Shown: positions 8,384 to 16,956 of the stretch, in pieces
Position numbering within the stretch: the stretch's first letter is position 1
Layout: each line of letters starts with the position of its first letter
Assembly (NCBI GenBank): GCA_902495005.1
Contig: CABUVL010000005.1
Coordinates: forward strand, 38,485-102,484
Direction of reading: 5' to 3'
DNA: 64,000 nucleotides
DNA from: an uncultured Verrucomicrobiota bacterium
GTDB lineage: Bacteria > Verrucomicrobiota > Verrucomicrobiia > Opitutales > UBA9783
Translations under genes and position numbers: made by a program
The notes under the pieces: generated by a model
What the model was told of the DNA's origin: nothing
Databases searched by the model: none
What the model saw: the letters and a program-made list of their open reading frames with translations, nothing else

Positions 8384-10234
8384 CTAAGACTTGGAAATAA
8401 TGCCTTGATCGATACAAAATTGTAATATTTCGCGGGCGACGGGCCCACAAACGTGACTTCCCCAAAAGTTTTCTGTCAGGTCTTTTTGTTCGATCATGAT
8501 GCAGAAAGCGATTTTGGGTGCTTGTACAGGTGCAAAGCCGATGAGCCATCCGATGTGAGCGTACGTGTGGGTGCCGGCAATTTTAACCTGTGAGGTCCCC
8601 GTTTTTACGGCCGACTTTAAGCCCTGAATGTACGCAAACCTTGAGGTCCCCGCTTCAACCGAACTTTCCATGCCTTTCAACAGCAATTGCCAATTTTTTT
8701 CTGGCATTAACGGCTTCGTCTTTGTTGGAGGGATAGGGGCGTCAAGGCATACATGCGGTGTTAAATTTTTTTGATTTTTTGCCAACGATGCGGCCACGCA
8801 AGCCATTTGTAAGGGTGTGATACGTAAAAATCCTTGTCCGATAGAAAAATTAGCCGTGTCGCCGTCTGTCCAAGACTCGTAAAGATGATTTTTTTTCCAA
8901 GTTTCGGAGGGCACCAGCGTGTTGCTTGTCTCGTAGGGTAAGTCGATCTTTGTGGGGCTATTTAAACCAAATTCGCAGGCCTCTTGATAAATACGTGTGG
9001 GGCCACAGGCAAGTGCGAAGTGGTAGATAAAAGGGTTACAGCTGGTTTGAATGGCGCGGGTTACGTCGAGAAGACCGTGGCCTTGCCGGTTGTGACAGTG
9101 GAATGTTCTGTTCCCAATGAGGTAAGACCCTTCGCAGGTGAATTGACTGTGTTCATTGACAACCCCTGACTTCATTAAAGCGGACAGGGAAATTAATTTG
9201 AACGTGGATCCTGGCGGGTAGAGTCCTTGAATGGCTCGGTTTAACCAAGCACCCTGTTCGGTGATTTCCTGAAAAGTCTTGCGTGAAATACTCGGTGTGA
9301 GTTGATTGAGGTCGAAGTCGGGTTTGCTGACGAGCGATAAGACGTCGCCGCTATTGACGTCCAATACAATGACGGAGCCTTGGCGATCTTTCAGAGCCTG
9401 TTCGCAAACTTGTTGTAAGTGAATGTCGAGTGTAAGATGGATGTCATCCCCGTCTTTACTGGGGAGGGATATCAAGCAGTCTTGCTCTTGTCCCGAAGGG
9501 CTTACGCGCCAGATGTCGCCGCCGTTTAATCCGCTGAGTTGATCGTCGTAGTAGGCTTCGACGCCTGTTTTGCCCTTTTGCTTGGGTAAAAAGAAGGTCC
9601 GTAGGTCTTCTCCGGGCAAGTTGTCGTGCGTTAATTGAGGGGTACGTGTGACGTAACCGATGACGTGGCAGGCGCTTCGTCCATAGGGATAATGGCGGAT
9701 TTTTTCAACACCTACTTGGAAAGGGCCGTCCACCGGCAAAGTTTCGAGTAAGCTGGCGTACGCTTGTTTTGTCAGGTGCTTCGAAATGGCAAGTGGGAGT
9801 AATGCATTTTGTTGATAATGTGTATAAATTGTTTTTTTTGAAATGTTGAATGGTATGGGGCCAACTTTTTTGGAATACGGCAGTAAAGCGTCGTGCACAA
9901 GGGCCCAGAGTTGTTCAGCTAGGGCACTGGAATCTTTGTTGGTCTTACTAAAATTTGCGAGACGCGTTCGAAAGTAATTGAGGTCTACGTACAGACAGTA
10001 CGAATCCTTATTATCCGCCAAGACATTCCCGAATCGATCGTAAATACGGCCTCGTTGTCCGGGGTATAAAATTCGACGCAGGCACTGCCTTTGATTGAGC
10101 TTGTCGTAGAGGTTATAGCAAAAGTATTGTCGCCACAACACGGCCAATGCGAGAAGTCCAAAGGCAACAACGACGACAAATCGTAAAAAATTCAAACGAC
10201 CTATATTGGAACGCGATTTATCAAAGCAGATCAT
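8384..10234 (-). CDS. mrdA: Penicillin-binding protein 2 (peptidoglycan DD-transpeptidase)
   Basis: This 616-residue class B PBP has one N-terminal membrane anchor (about residues 16-36) and a dimerisation region beginning with the conserved GQRGRIYDRFG. The transpeptidase domain has STFK at 343-346 (nucleophile Ser343), SCN at 398-400 and KTGTS at 544-548. PBP2 cross-links lateral-wall peptidoglycan with RodA and MreB; FtsI would be the alternative, but the N-terminal features and length favour PBP2. Its ATG overlaps the folA stop by four bases (ATGA), so it is translationally coupled to thyA-folA. An active-looking transpeptidase implies that the organism makes peptidoglycan. Confidence 0.88.
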   Translation of the reverse strand: MICFDKSRSNIGRLNFLRFVVVVAFGLLALAVLWRQYFCYNLYDKLNQRQCLRRILYPGQRGRIYDRFGNVLADNKDSYCLYVDLNYFRTRLANFSKTNKDSSALAEQLWALVHDALLPYSKKVGPIPFNISKKTIYTHYQQNALLPLAISKHLTKQAYASLLETLPVDGPFQVGVEKIRHYPYGRSACHVIGYVTRTPQLTHDNLPGEDLRTFFLPKQKGKTGVEAYYDDQLSGLNGGDIWRVSPSGQEQDCLISLPSKDGDDIHLTLDIHLQQVCEQALKDRQGSVIVLDVNSGDVLSLVSKPDFDLNQLTPSISRKTFQEITEQGAWLNRAIQGLYPPGSTFKLISLSALMKSGVVNEHSQFTCEGSYLIGNRTFHCHNRQGHGLLDVTRAIQTSCNPFIYHFALACGPTRIYQEACEFGLNSPTKIDLPYETSNTLVPSETWKKNHLYESWTDGDTANFSIGQGFLRITPLQMACVAASLAKNQKNLTPHVCLDAPIPPTKTKPLMPEKNWQLLLKGMESSVEAGTSRFAYIQGLKSAVKTGTSQVKIAGTHTYAHIGWLIGFAPVQAPKIAFCIMIEQKDLTENFWGSHVCGPVAREILQFCIDQGIISKS

Positions 10235-10722
10235 TTAGACTGTAAGCATGTATCTACTTGATTATTAATCCAACGTTGAATTGTAAAGTCGATAGTGTCT
10301 TTAATCACTTCGCACATTGTAAAGGAGGACGGTATGTCTGGAAAAAATGCATCGCCCTGAATCGTCTGTTTTACAACGGTGAGTAATAATTCTGAACACT
10401 TGGGCAATAGTGCCTTGTAAATGCTGGCACCTCCGCAGACCCAAACCGTGTCGTTTATTCCTTCCAATGCTGACAGATCGTGGATGACAATGACGTTGTC
10501 GGTCACGGCTAATGCTTGATGTGTAAGGACATAATTCGTACGCTTGGGTAATGCCTTGCATCCCAGTGATTCGAAGGTCTTACGTCCCATGAGAATGGAC
10601 TGATGAAGGGTTGTTTGCCTAAACCAATTCAATTCTTCCGGCAGATGCCATGGAATTTGATTGTTGCAGCCAATGACACGATTGTACGCCATGGCCGCGA
10701 TTGCTTTAAATGTGACTGGCAT
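10231..10722 (-). CDS. folA: Dihydrofolate reductase
   Basis: This 163-residue protein has the normal DHFR length. It begins with AIAAMAYNRVIG and continues with IPWHLPEELNWFRQTT, where the acidic catalytic residue sits, then MGRKTFESLG, and VCGGASIYKALL as the nucleotide-binding segment. It reduces dihydrofolate to tetrahydrofolate with NADPH and regenerates the cofactor oxidised by ThyA. It lies 3 bases after thyA and overlaps the PBP2 start by 4 bases, forming a tight thyA-folA-mrdA operon. Confidence 0.95.
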   Translation of the reverse strand: MPVTFKAIAAMAYNRVIGCNNQIPWHLPEELNWFRQTTLHQSILMGRKTFESLGCKALPKRTNYVLTHQALAVTDNVIVIHDLSALEGINDTVWVCGGASIYKALLPKCSELLLTVVKQTIQGDAFFPDIPSSFTMCEVIKDTIDFTIQRWINNQVDTCLQSK

Positions 10723-10725
10723 AAT

Positions 10726-11523
10726 TTAAACCGCGATGGGCGCCTTAATGCTGGGGTAGGGGTCATAGTTGTTAAGTTGGATGGAGTCGTATGTAAAGTC
10801 GTCAATCGATTGAATCTTTGGATCAAGTGTGAGTGTTGGCAAAGTCTTAGGTGTGCGTGACAATTGCTCTTTCACTTGTTCGACGTGATTGAGGTAAATG
10901 TGCGCATCGCCCAAGGTGTGAACAAATTTGCCCGGCTTGAGATGACAGACTTGCGCAATCATGTACGTGAGCAAGGCGTAAGATGCGATGTTGAATGGTA
11001 CCCCGAGAAATAAATCAGCACTGCGTTGGTACAATTGACAACTTAATTGACCCGAGGTACTGACGTAAAATTGAAAAAATGCGTGACAGGGCGGTAATGC
11101 CATGTGCGGCAGATCGCCGACGTTCCAGGCAGAGACAATGTGCCGTCGGCCGAATGGATCTTTTTTGATACTTTCGATCACCGACTTGATTTGATCAACG
11201 TGCGTACCATTTGAACAAGCCCAATGACGCCATTGGGCTCCATACACGGGACCCAAATTGCCTTCTTTATCGGCCCATTCGTTCCAAATTCGAACGCCGT
11301 TGTTTTGTAAAAAATGAACATTTGTGTCTCCTCTTAAAAACCACAATAGTTCGTAGACGATGGACTTAAAATGTACCGACTTGGTGGTCAATAGCGGAAA
11401 ACTCTTAGAGATGTCAATGTGCATTTGTGCGCCGAAAAAACTGATGGTGCCAACGCCTGTCCGATCTTTACGTTGTTCACCGTTATCCAGGACAAATTTT
11501 AGGAGGTCTAAGTATTGTTGCAT
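10726..11523 (-). CDS. thyA: Thymidylate synthase
   Basis: The 265 residues match classical ThyA: QRKDRTGVGT near the N-terminus, the catalytic Cys146 in ALPPCHAFFQF, CQLYQRSADLFLGVPFNIASYALLT and GDAHIYLNH. It makes dTMP from dUMP with methylene-tetrahydrofolate, leaving dihydrofolate for the next gene, folA. The length equals that of the E. coli enzyme. It is the first gene of the thyA-folA-PBP2 operon. Having a classical ThyA fits the presence of folA. Confidence 0.97.
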   Translation of the reverse strand: MQQYLDLLKFVLDNGEQRKDRTGVGTISFFGAQMHIDISKSFPLLTTKSVHFKSIVYELLWFLRGDTNVHFLQNNGVRIWNEWADKEGNLGPVYGAQWRHWACSNGTHVDQIKSVIESIKKDPFGRRHIVSAWNVGDLPHMALPPCHAFFQFYVSTSGQLSCQLYQRSADLFLGVPFNIASYALLTYMIAQVCHLKPGKFVHTLGDAHIYLNHVEQVKEQLSRTPKTLPTLTLDPKIQSIDDFTYDSIQLNNYDPYPSIKAPIAV

Positions 11524-11825
11524 GTATTTTATTTTTGGTAGAAAGCGTCGATTGACAAGTTTAATTTATGCCCGTTTAGAAAGAGGTTAATAAAAACTGA
11601 AAATGATGGGTGTAAATTCCACCCGTAAGGTCGCTGGGTTAATTCTTAAAATTTCATGAAAATAAAACCGAGATTTGAGAACGAATGGGCATTTTTGGAG
11701 ATAATGACCATCTCGTAATGCCTAGAATAGCTCTTTAGGCATTACATTCTCACGCTTTGTCATCCTTGCCTCTTACCCAACTTTAAGTAACAAGCGTTGT
11801 GCCATACGCCGGGCACAATAAGCTC
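11524..11825. other. Intergenic region with two inverted repeats
   Basis: This stretch holds the thyA promoter region and two hairpins. GTAATGCCTA at 11715-11724 pairs with TAGGCATTAC at 11736-11745. TTGTGCC at 11797-11803 pairs with GGCACAA at 11812-11818. The second lies 8 bases past the stop of the small minus-strand gene at 11826 and may be its terminator, though no T-run follows. I see no promoter that I would name with confidence. Confidence 0.45.
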
Positions 11826-12059
11826 TTATTGACTTTGCGTTAGCTGTTGATTTTTATAAACTTGTGCCTTGCGATCAGCTAATGGTGTGTGTGGAATTTC
11901 ATGGCTTGTAGATTCCAATGCAATCCCTCTCAAGGAAGCTTGTTCGGGTAAGGAAAGTTTTTGCCCATCAAAACTCCCTACGGATGAATTGAAATTTACC
12001 CCTTGCTGTCCAATGGGATTTTGAATGTTCGTAACAGAAGAATGAATGCCTATTGACAT
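11826..12059 (-). CDS. Small hypothetical protein, 77 residues
   Basis: I do not recognise the family. The product is polar, rich in Gln, Ser and Asn, and has no signal peptide or membrane segment. It lies in an AT-rich cluster of orphan genes, all on the minus strand, upstream of thyA. The composition looks protein-like and there is an ATG start, but no strong ribosome binding site. The real status is uncertain. Confidence 0.4.
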   Translation of the reverse strand: MSIGIHSSVTNIQNPIGQQGVNFNSSVGSFDGQKLSLPEQASLRGIALESTSHEIPHTPLADRKAQVYKNQQLTQSQ

Positions 12060-12339
12060 AGTATTATTGAAATGTTAATTCAATAGGGAGTCAATGCAAT
12101 ACTGCTTTGAAAATTGATTGATACCATTAATTTGTCTCTAAAATGAATAGATTTTTCGCTTCATTTCAAAATTTACCATTGTAAGTTACGGTTACGTCTA
12201 CAGAATTGCGCTTTTGTGATATTTAAGTGCTTGGGAGTCAAATTACTCACCTTATCCAATCATGGCCTCTGAATCATAAAAACAAAGGCCATTATTTTTC
12301 ATATTATTTCAATTACTTGTTACCAAGGGACAATTATCT

Positions 12340-13101
12340 TTAATAAATTAAGCAACAGGAATTTTCAGATTTTCGAGGACACACATCACTAGCTTCTTCT
12401 GTTATTATTCCAGAACTTGTGACTGCAGATATAAGTTCCCGCATTGCTTTTTCTATGGATTCTTGAGTTAAAATTTCGAATAAATATGCTGAATGTTTGC
12501 CCGCACACGCTAATCGATTTATCGTCTCAGACACACATGCCATTTGTTTTGCTGCATTTGAACTTTTCCCTATTTTTTCTTGAAGCCTTTGATATTCTAT
12601 TAAGGCAATAACCCTTGTAAGTCCGTAATGGGCGAGATCGTGTACAAAATTACGTTTTATGTACGCACAAATGTAATTTTCTGTTTTCTTTTGCAGTTCT
12701 TCAGAGCGTAAATTTTCTGGGATCCCTTCCATTACACATGCTACTAAAGAATCTATTGGATTTGATGCTTTTTCTAAAAAAGTATTATTTCCATCTATCA
12801 ATTGTATGGAAATGTGGAACATCGTTAATTCAAAGTACATTGATTGTACGTAGCTGGTGACTGCCTGTGCTCTTTCATTTAGAGGAAGATCTGCATTGTT
12901 CAATGTGGCATAAAGTGCATCTGTTTCAAAAAAACTAGAGTAAAGTTCGTCATTATCGCCTTTCGAGAAAATTTCATGTGCGACCCCGTGACCGCTTTCA
13001 TGCGCCATACCAACCATTAGGTCAGCGAAAGTTGGGCGCACTAAACAAAATTTTTGCTCGTTGTAAGAATAATGCCCACCGTGTAAGTCGTCTATTTTCA
13101 A
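12340..13101 (-). CDS. Zincin-like protein fragment with HExxH motif and CaaX-like C-terminus (downstream part of a split gene)
   Basis: This frame of 253 codons opens with TTG 13099-13101, which overlaps the stop of the upstream frame. About 30 residues in is AHESGHGVAHE, containing HESGH, a perfect HExxH zinc-metalloprotease motif with a further His five residues on. The rest is mainly helical with no recognised domain. The last residues are NSCCLIY, so the end has the form Cys-aliphatic-aliphatic-X preceded by another Cys, resembling eukaryotic prenylation boxes used by some bacterial effectors; Tyr in the X position is unusual. One extra A in the A8 tract at 13114-13121 would join this frame to the one at 13098-13517, making a single protein of about 390 residues. 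It may be a secreted or host-directed protein, but that is inference. Confidence 0.55.
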   Translation of the reverse strand: MKIDDLHGGHYSYNEQKFCLVRPTFADLMVGMAHESGHGVAHEIFSKGDNDELYSSFFETDALYATLNNADLPLNERAQAVTSYVQSMYFELTMFHISIQLIDGNNTFLEKASNPIDSLVACVMEGIPENLRSEELQKKTENYICAYIKRNFVHDLAHYGLTRVIALIEYQRLQEKIGKSSNAAKQMACVSETINRLACAGKHSAYLFEILTQESIEKAMRELISAVTSSGIITEEASDVCPRKSENSCCLIY

Positions 13102-13517
13102 CTCATCTTTATATTTTTTTTATCTTCCGAATTTTTGGGAGCCAAATGTATACTATTTGAATCTAAAGAAGTCTTTACAACTTGAGCCGCAAAATTTCGT
13201 ATTTTTCCATTTTTCATGATCAGCATTTTTTCTGTCATATTATGCCAAGCTTGTAATATTTCTTCGTTAGAAATGGCAGCTGTTCCTGTTGAACAGCTTT
13301 CTCCAGTCGCTGCGTTTGATAGTGACTCGTATGACTCATATAACCATTGTTTCTTTTGACAAATTTGATCAAAATAGGTTTTATAAGGACCGATAATTTC
13401 TTTTACCTGGCCTAATTCCAAGTTAAGTTGTCGTGCAGGATCCAATTCACGCGATCCATTCAGTACTAACTTTGCTGGTTGTTGTATCAGGGAGAGATTA
13501 TTTCCTGCCTCTCCCAT
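13098..13517 (-). CDS. Hypothetical protein, probable N-terminal part of the split zincin-like gene
   Basis: This frame of 139 codons is hydrophilic and mostly helical, with no recognised domain and no signal peptide. Near its end it runs through an A8 tract (13114-13121 on this map) and stops 14 bases later. Reading the tract as nine A residues would continue, with no stop, into the HExxH frame. The junction would then read KKKYKDELKIDDLHGG. So this is probably the front of one gene with that fragment. The ATG is 4 bases after the stop of the small signal-peptide gene at 13522-13704. Confidence 0.5.
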   Translation of the reverse strand: MGEAGNNLSLIQQPAKLVLNGSRELDPARQLNLELGQVKEIIGPYKTYFDQICQKKQWLYESYESLSNAATGESCSTGTAAISNEEILQAWHNMTEKMLIMKNGKIRNFAAQVVKTSLDSNSIHLAPKNSEDKKNIKMS

Positions 13518-13521
13518 TCCC

Positions 13522-13704
13522 TCATTTCGCGAGAGTCAATTGCTTTATACGGCAAAGGGTCTGTGCTTCGTTTTCTTGAACCTTTTGCTTAGTTTCTGCA
13601 GAAAACCCATAGTTTTTCCCATCCGCCATACTTTCGCAAAAGCTGAATAGAAATGCAATACTCCCTGAGAAATACTTTTTAATAATATTTGTTTTAGTAA
13701 GCAT
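13522..13704 (-). CDS. Small protein with possible signal peptide, 60 residues
   Basis: The N-terminus is basic (TKTNIIKK) and is followed by a hydrophobic stretch with phenylalanines (SGSIAFLFSF), resembling a signal peptide or short anchor. About 30 polar residues follow. There is no recognised family. It precedes the split zincin-like gene by 4 bases and may be co-transcribed. It could also be the true start of that gene, cut off by a second frameshift, in which case the whole locus would encode an exported protein. Confidence 0.35.
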   Translation of the reverse strand: MLTKTNIIKKYFSGSIAFLFSFCESMADGKNYGFSAETKQKVQENEAQTLCRIKQLTLAK

Positions 13705-14201
13705 GAATAGTCATATAAAGAGTTTTTTATCTATGGCAATAAAAAATTTTATTTTTGACGATTGCTTTTGATTTTTATTTATCAAATAAATAGGAAATCG
13801 TTCCTTGGGGTCTCGTTATTATTTATAATTAATTGGCTAATGTGATGGGGTAAAAAGGAAATCGTATATTTTTATTTATAAAAATTCACTTTTTTCTTGT
13901 GAATTAAGTGCCTGCCCACGCAGGCGTTCGTGGCTTTTTTACTTTGATGTGCTTGGAATTAGCTTGGGAGATATCAAAAATACATATGTATTTGCTGCAT
14001 TAAGTATGGTAGAATTTGCGTATAGGTTACTTATTTTGTACCTGTGACAAGACAAAGTCAGTTAAAAGTACTGATACATGGCTTACTTATTTTTCTGGAA
14101 GTAAAATAAGCAAATTGTTGACGGTTGTTAGGACTACCTGACAGTCCATAAATTTTTCATTGACAAACCCGAGTGATTTTTATCTTATAAGCACGTTGAG
14201 T
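13705..14201. other. AT-rich intergenic region with an orphan terminator-like hairpin
   Basis: There is no convincing gene in these 497 bases. GGAAATCGT occurs twice (near 13793 and 13859). A GC-rich hairpin followed by six T residues stands at 13914-13940 on the + strand with no + strand gene before it. The end of the region should hold the promoter of tRNA-His. Confidence 0.4.
13914..13940 (+). terminator. Terminator-like hairpin without an obvious gene
   Basis: GCCCACG pairs with CGTGGC (one bulged C), and TTTTTT follows directly. An overlapping alternative stem pairs GCCTGC with GCAGGC. No + strand gene lies within 1.5 kb upstream, so it may end an unrecognised small RNA. Confidence 0.35.
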
Positions 14202-14279
14202 GGTGGTTGTAGCTCAATTGGCTAGAGCACTGGATTGTGGTTCCAGGGGTTACCGGTTCGAGACCGGTCTACCACCCCA
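14202..14279 (+). tRNA. tRNA-His (GTG)
   Basis: The cloverleaf is clear. The acceptor 5' strand GTGGTTG is preceded by the extra G(-1) typical of tRNA-His. The D arm is TAGCTC...GAGC, the anticodon loop ATTGTGG gives GTG, and the T arm ACCGG-TTCGAGA-CCGGT is perfect. C73 pairs with G(-1) and the 3' CCA is encoded. One T-T mismatch occurs in the acceptor stem (positions 6 and 67). Confidence 0.95.
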
Positions 14280-14987
14280 ATTTATTCCTCATAATTGTTT
14301 AAGCCACTGGCATAGTGGGGAGGCCGTAGTTGATTAAAATAAATAGCGAAATTGCGGGGTGGATGTCGAAGGTTGTAAGGTTCGCTGCTTAGCTTGTCCT
14401 ATTTTGATGTCTAACGACTTCAAGCTTCAAGGGATCCGTAGTTGATTAATTGCAAAAGAGCTTAATGCCATTGGATGCGAAGAGAATGTCTGCCTCTATA
14501 ACGGGTGCCAAAGCGTGGGCAAGTGTAAGATTTTAGACGTTTAATGATTTCTTCAATTAAAATGTAAATCCGTTGGCCCGTCATCATGTGGTCCCATGAT
14601 CTTAGTTGCTGTGTTGGCACTTTTATAAAAATTCAGTTTTGTTGCGTATGCTTCGCTTAATGGGATATACATTTTGCGATTTGTTCCCCATTTTTTTACT
14701 AAGAGCTTACGTGATGATGGAAAATGCCTTGAAGGGCAATTGCTTGTGCCTATTCACTTGTAGCACGCGCGATTGTTCAATCAGGCCACGACTGCAGGAA
14801 TGTGTTACGGTAAAATATTTTTGGCCGATCGATAAGGGTGTTTTTATTTAGTTTGTTTTTTATCAACAAAATAATGTATTGGTGTTGAGCCGGAGCCATA
14901 AAGGATTTGACCATGACGCAGCCAGTAACGAGGTGTTTGGCGTAATTAAAATGACGTTTTTACGTGTTCCTAAAATATGAGAGCGCC
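14280..14987. other. Long intergenic region with a 13-base direct repeat
   Basis: I find no gene in these 708 bases; the one open frame (14606-14851, +) has no protein-like features. CCGTAGTTGATTA occurs twice, at 14324-14336 and 14436-14448. The stretch does not match RNase P RNA, SRP RNA or 6S RNA signatures that I can recognise. Confidence 0.4.
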
Positions 14988-16304
14988 TTAAGCAAATACG
15001 TAGATGCCCAAAAGTGCGAAGATGATGAGTGCGATGTTGTAGTGCAAAAATGTTGGGATGCAGGTGTCGAAAATATGGTCGTGTTGTCCATTTGCATTGA
15101 GTCCTGCACTTGGACCGAGTGTTGTGTCCGAAGCTGGAGATCCGGCGTCGCCTAGCGCTGCCGCTGCCGCGAGAAGAAGCGTTATTTGCCGCGTGTTAAA
15201 GCCCATATGAACGCATATGGGAATGAAAAGCACGGCCAGAATGGGGATGGTTCCGAAAGAGGTCCCTATCCCGATGGTTATAAATAGCCCAATGAGAAGT
15301 ATGATGAATGAAATGAGAAAAATATTTGACGGTAAGAGGGGAATGAGCGTGTTGACGAAGGTTTCAATGGCGCCAGTTTTCTTTAATACGGCTGCAAATC
15401 CGGCGGCCACAAGCATGATAAAGGCGATGTATCCCATCAAGTAGATCCCTTCGTTCATCATGTGGTCCATTTTGTCTTTTGAAATAACCCCGAATGAAAA
15501 CATGATGCCCAATCCAAGCAATGCCCCCAAGGGTAAAGATTGGGTAAGGATTTGAACGATAAAAGTTGATATGATTGCCAAAAGAACGAAGCAGTGTTTG
15601 GACGTAAAATTTGAAGATTCGGGGGCGGCGCATGTGATGGCTTTGTCGTTGTAGGACCTGGGCTTCCGATAGCTGATTAAAACGGCCGTAAGGAGTCCTG
15701 CCAACATGCCGAATCCAAGTATGAGCGTCGACTTCCAAATCTGTCCTTTAGCGATGTCGAGCCCATTTTGAACCATGTTGTCTGTAATCAGATTTTGAAA
15801 TATAAGGCCAAAGCCGGCTGGAATGACAATGTACGGCATCTTTAGGCCAAATGCCAGAACGCACGCGACGGCACGTCTGTCGATTTTAAGTGCATTCATC
15901 GTGCTCAGTAGGGGTGGAATGAGAATTGGAATAAACGCAATGTGTATCGGGATTATGTTTTGAGAGGACATGGCAATGAGCGTTAAGATAAATAGAAGTA
16001 GGCCTCTTTTGCCGGCGACACATTTGGTTATTTTGGAAGAAATAATCTGGGTAAATCCTGAGTACGACATGGTGGCGGCAAATGTACCAAGAAGGATGTA
16101 ACTTAATGCGGTTTCAGAATTGTCACCCATCCCGGCGATAAAAACATCCATCACGTCCTTTAGGCCCATTCCTGAAAATAAACCTGCGAAAATGGTACAG
16201 AATAAGATGGCCAGCAAGACGTTTACCTTTCGTACGCACAAGATGCACAATAATAGAATGGAAAGCAGGGCTGGATTGGCCCATAGAGACAGAAAGTGTT
16301 GCAT
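14988..16304 (-). CDS. Na+/H+ antiporter family permease (YuiF-like)
   Basis: This 438-residue integral membrane protein has about 11-12 hydrophobic segments. It matches the Na+/H+ antiporter family that includes Bacillus YuiF, an NhaC relative for which histidine transport has been proposed. Conserved parts include SSQNIIPIHIAFIPILIPP, a GIGTSFGTIPILAVLF segment and GDAGSPASDTTLGPSAGL, which continues with NANGQHDHI. It sits in the inner membrane and probably exchanges cations or takes up an organic solute with sodium or protons. The start lies close to the Nudix gene (stop at 16310), so the two are likely co-transcribed. Confidence 0.8.
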   Translation of the reverse strand: MQHFLSLWANPALLSILLLCILCVRKVNVLLAILFCTIFAGLFSGMGLKDVMDVFIAGMGDNSETALSYILLGTFAATMSYSGFTQIISSKITKCVAGKRGLLLFILTLIAMSSQNIIPIHIAFIPILIPPLLSTMNALKIDRRAVACVLAFGLKMPYIVIPAGFGLIFQNLITDNMVQNGLDIAKGQIWKSTLILGFGMLAGLLTAVLISYRKPRSYNDKAITCAAPESSNFTSKHCFVLLAIISTFIVQILTQSLPLGALLGLGIMFSFGVISKDKMDHMMNEGIYLMGYIAFIMLVAAGFAAVLKKTGAIETFVNTLIPLLPSNIFLISFIILLIGLFITIGIGTSFGTIPILAVLFIPICVHMGFNTRQITLLLAAAAALGDAGSPASDTTLGPSAGLNANGQHDHIFDTCIPTFLHYNIALIIFALLGIYVFA

Positions 16305-16309
16305 GAGAT

Positions 16310-16933
16310 TTATTGGGCCAGCTTATCTAGGCAACGTTGGAACCAATAGGGCACATCCTCAAAGGTATCCATTGTTTTTAATTCGTTTAAACTTACCCAT
16401 TTTACCTCGAAGGCTTCTCTTTCCGATAGCTTTATGGTCTGTTGAGGCAGGGGTGTGGCCATATAAATTAGATCAACGTGGTGTCTGACGCCCTCTTTAA
16501 CAACGTTGCATTGGGAGCCTATGGGCGTAAGCAGTGAGCTGGCAAAAGGCGATTTGGACCCCACAAGTTTGACCTGAATGCCGGTCTCTTCGTAGCATTC
16601 TCTGACGGCAGCCTCATCGGGAGTTTCATTGTTATCGACTTTTCCTCCCGGCGGGCACCATTTGTTAAATTTTTTGTGATGGAGTACCAACAACTCGCGC
16701 TTGTCGTTGATGACGTAAACGGTTGCGCACAAGAACCGCTGAACTTTTTCGTCGATGACCCTCTGTATGCGCTCCATAACGAATGAATGTGGCACGTTGT
16801 CCTCTCGGTCGATCGCTTCAAGCATCCAACTCCCCTTGTTAATGCGAGGGTCGTAAAAAATCTTCAACGGTTCAACCTGCTTGATGTGACGTTCTCCGTT
16901 GTCATTCAGGTATTCGAATTTCAAGCATTTCAT
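16310..16933 (-). CDS. Nudix hydrolase with an extra N-terminal domain
   Basis: The C-terminal half holds a complete Nudix box, from GGKVDNNE through REC to YEETGI (pattern GX5EX7REUXEEXGU), so the protein should cleave a nucleoside diphosphate linked to another group. It is preceded by WCPPGG. The first 75 residues are not part of the Nudix fold and resemble the end of a WYL domain (VEPLKIFYDPRINKGSWMLEAID, here quoted as two parts: VEPLKIFYD and KGSWMLEAID). That may bind a nucleotide-like ligand, but the match is weak. I chose ATG 16933 because AAGAAG lies 5 bases upstream. GTG 16954, two bases after the preceding stop, is an alternative. The substrate is unknown. Confidence 0.8.
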   Translation of the reverse strand: MKCLKFEYLNDNGERHIKQVEPLKIFYDPRINKGSWMLEAIDREDNVPHSFVMERIQRVIDEKVQRFLCATVYVINDKRELLVLHHKKFNKWCPPGGKVDNNETPDEAAVRECYEETGIQVKLVGSKSPFASSLLTPIGSQCNVVKEGVRHHVDLIYMATPLPQQTIKLSEREAFEVKWVSLNELKTMDTFEDVPYWFQRCLDKLAQ

Positions 16934-16956
16934 GTTATCTTCTTGTGGGCGCACGA

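Noticed and set aside
9832..9839. A8 tract within the PBP2 gene as a further phase-variation site
   Set aside because: The gene is intact and probably essential, and runs of eight A occur elsewhere in this AT-rich genome.
14324..14448. 13-base direct repeat after tRNA-His as attachment sites of a mobile element
   Set aside because: The repeat is not part of the tRNA, the copies are only 112 bases apart, and there is no integrase nearby.
14606..14851. Open frame of 81 codons on the + strand after tRNA-His
   Set aside because: The composition is odd (many Cys and Leu), there is no ribosome site and no recognisable motif.
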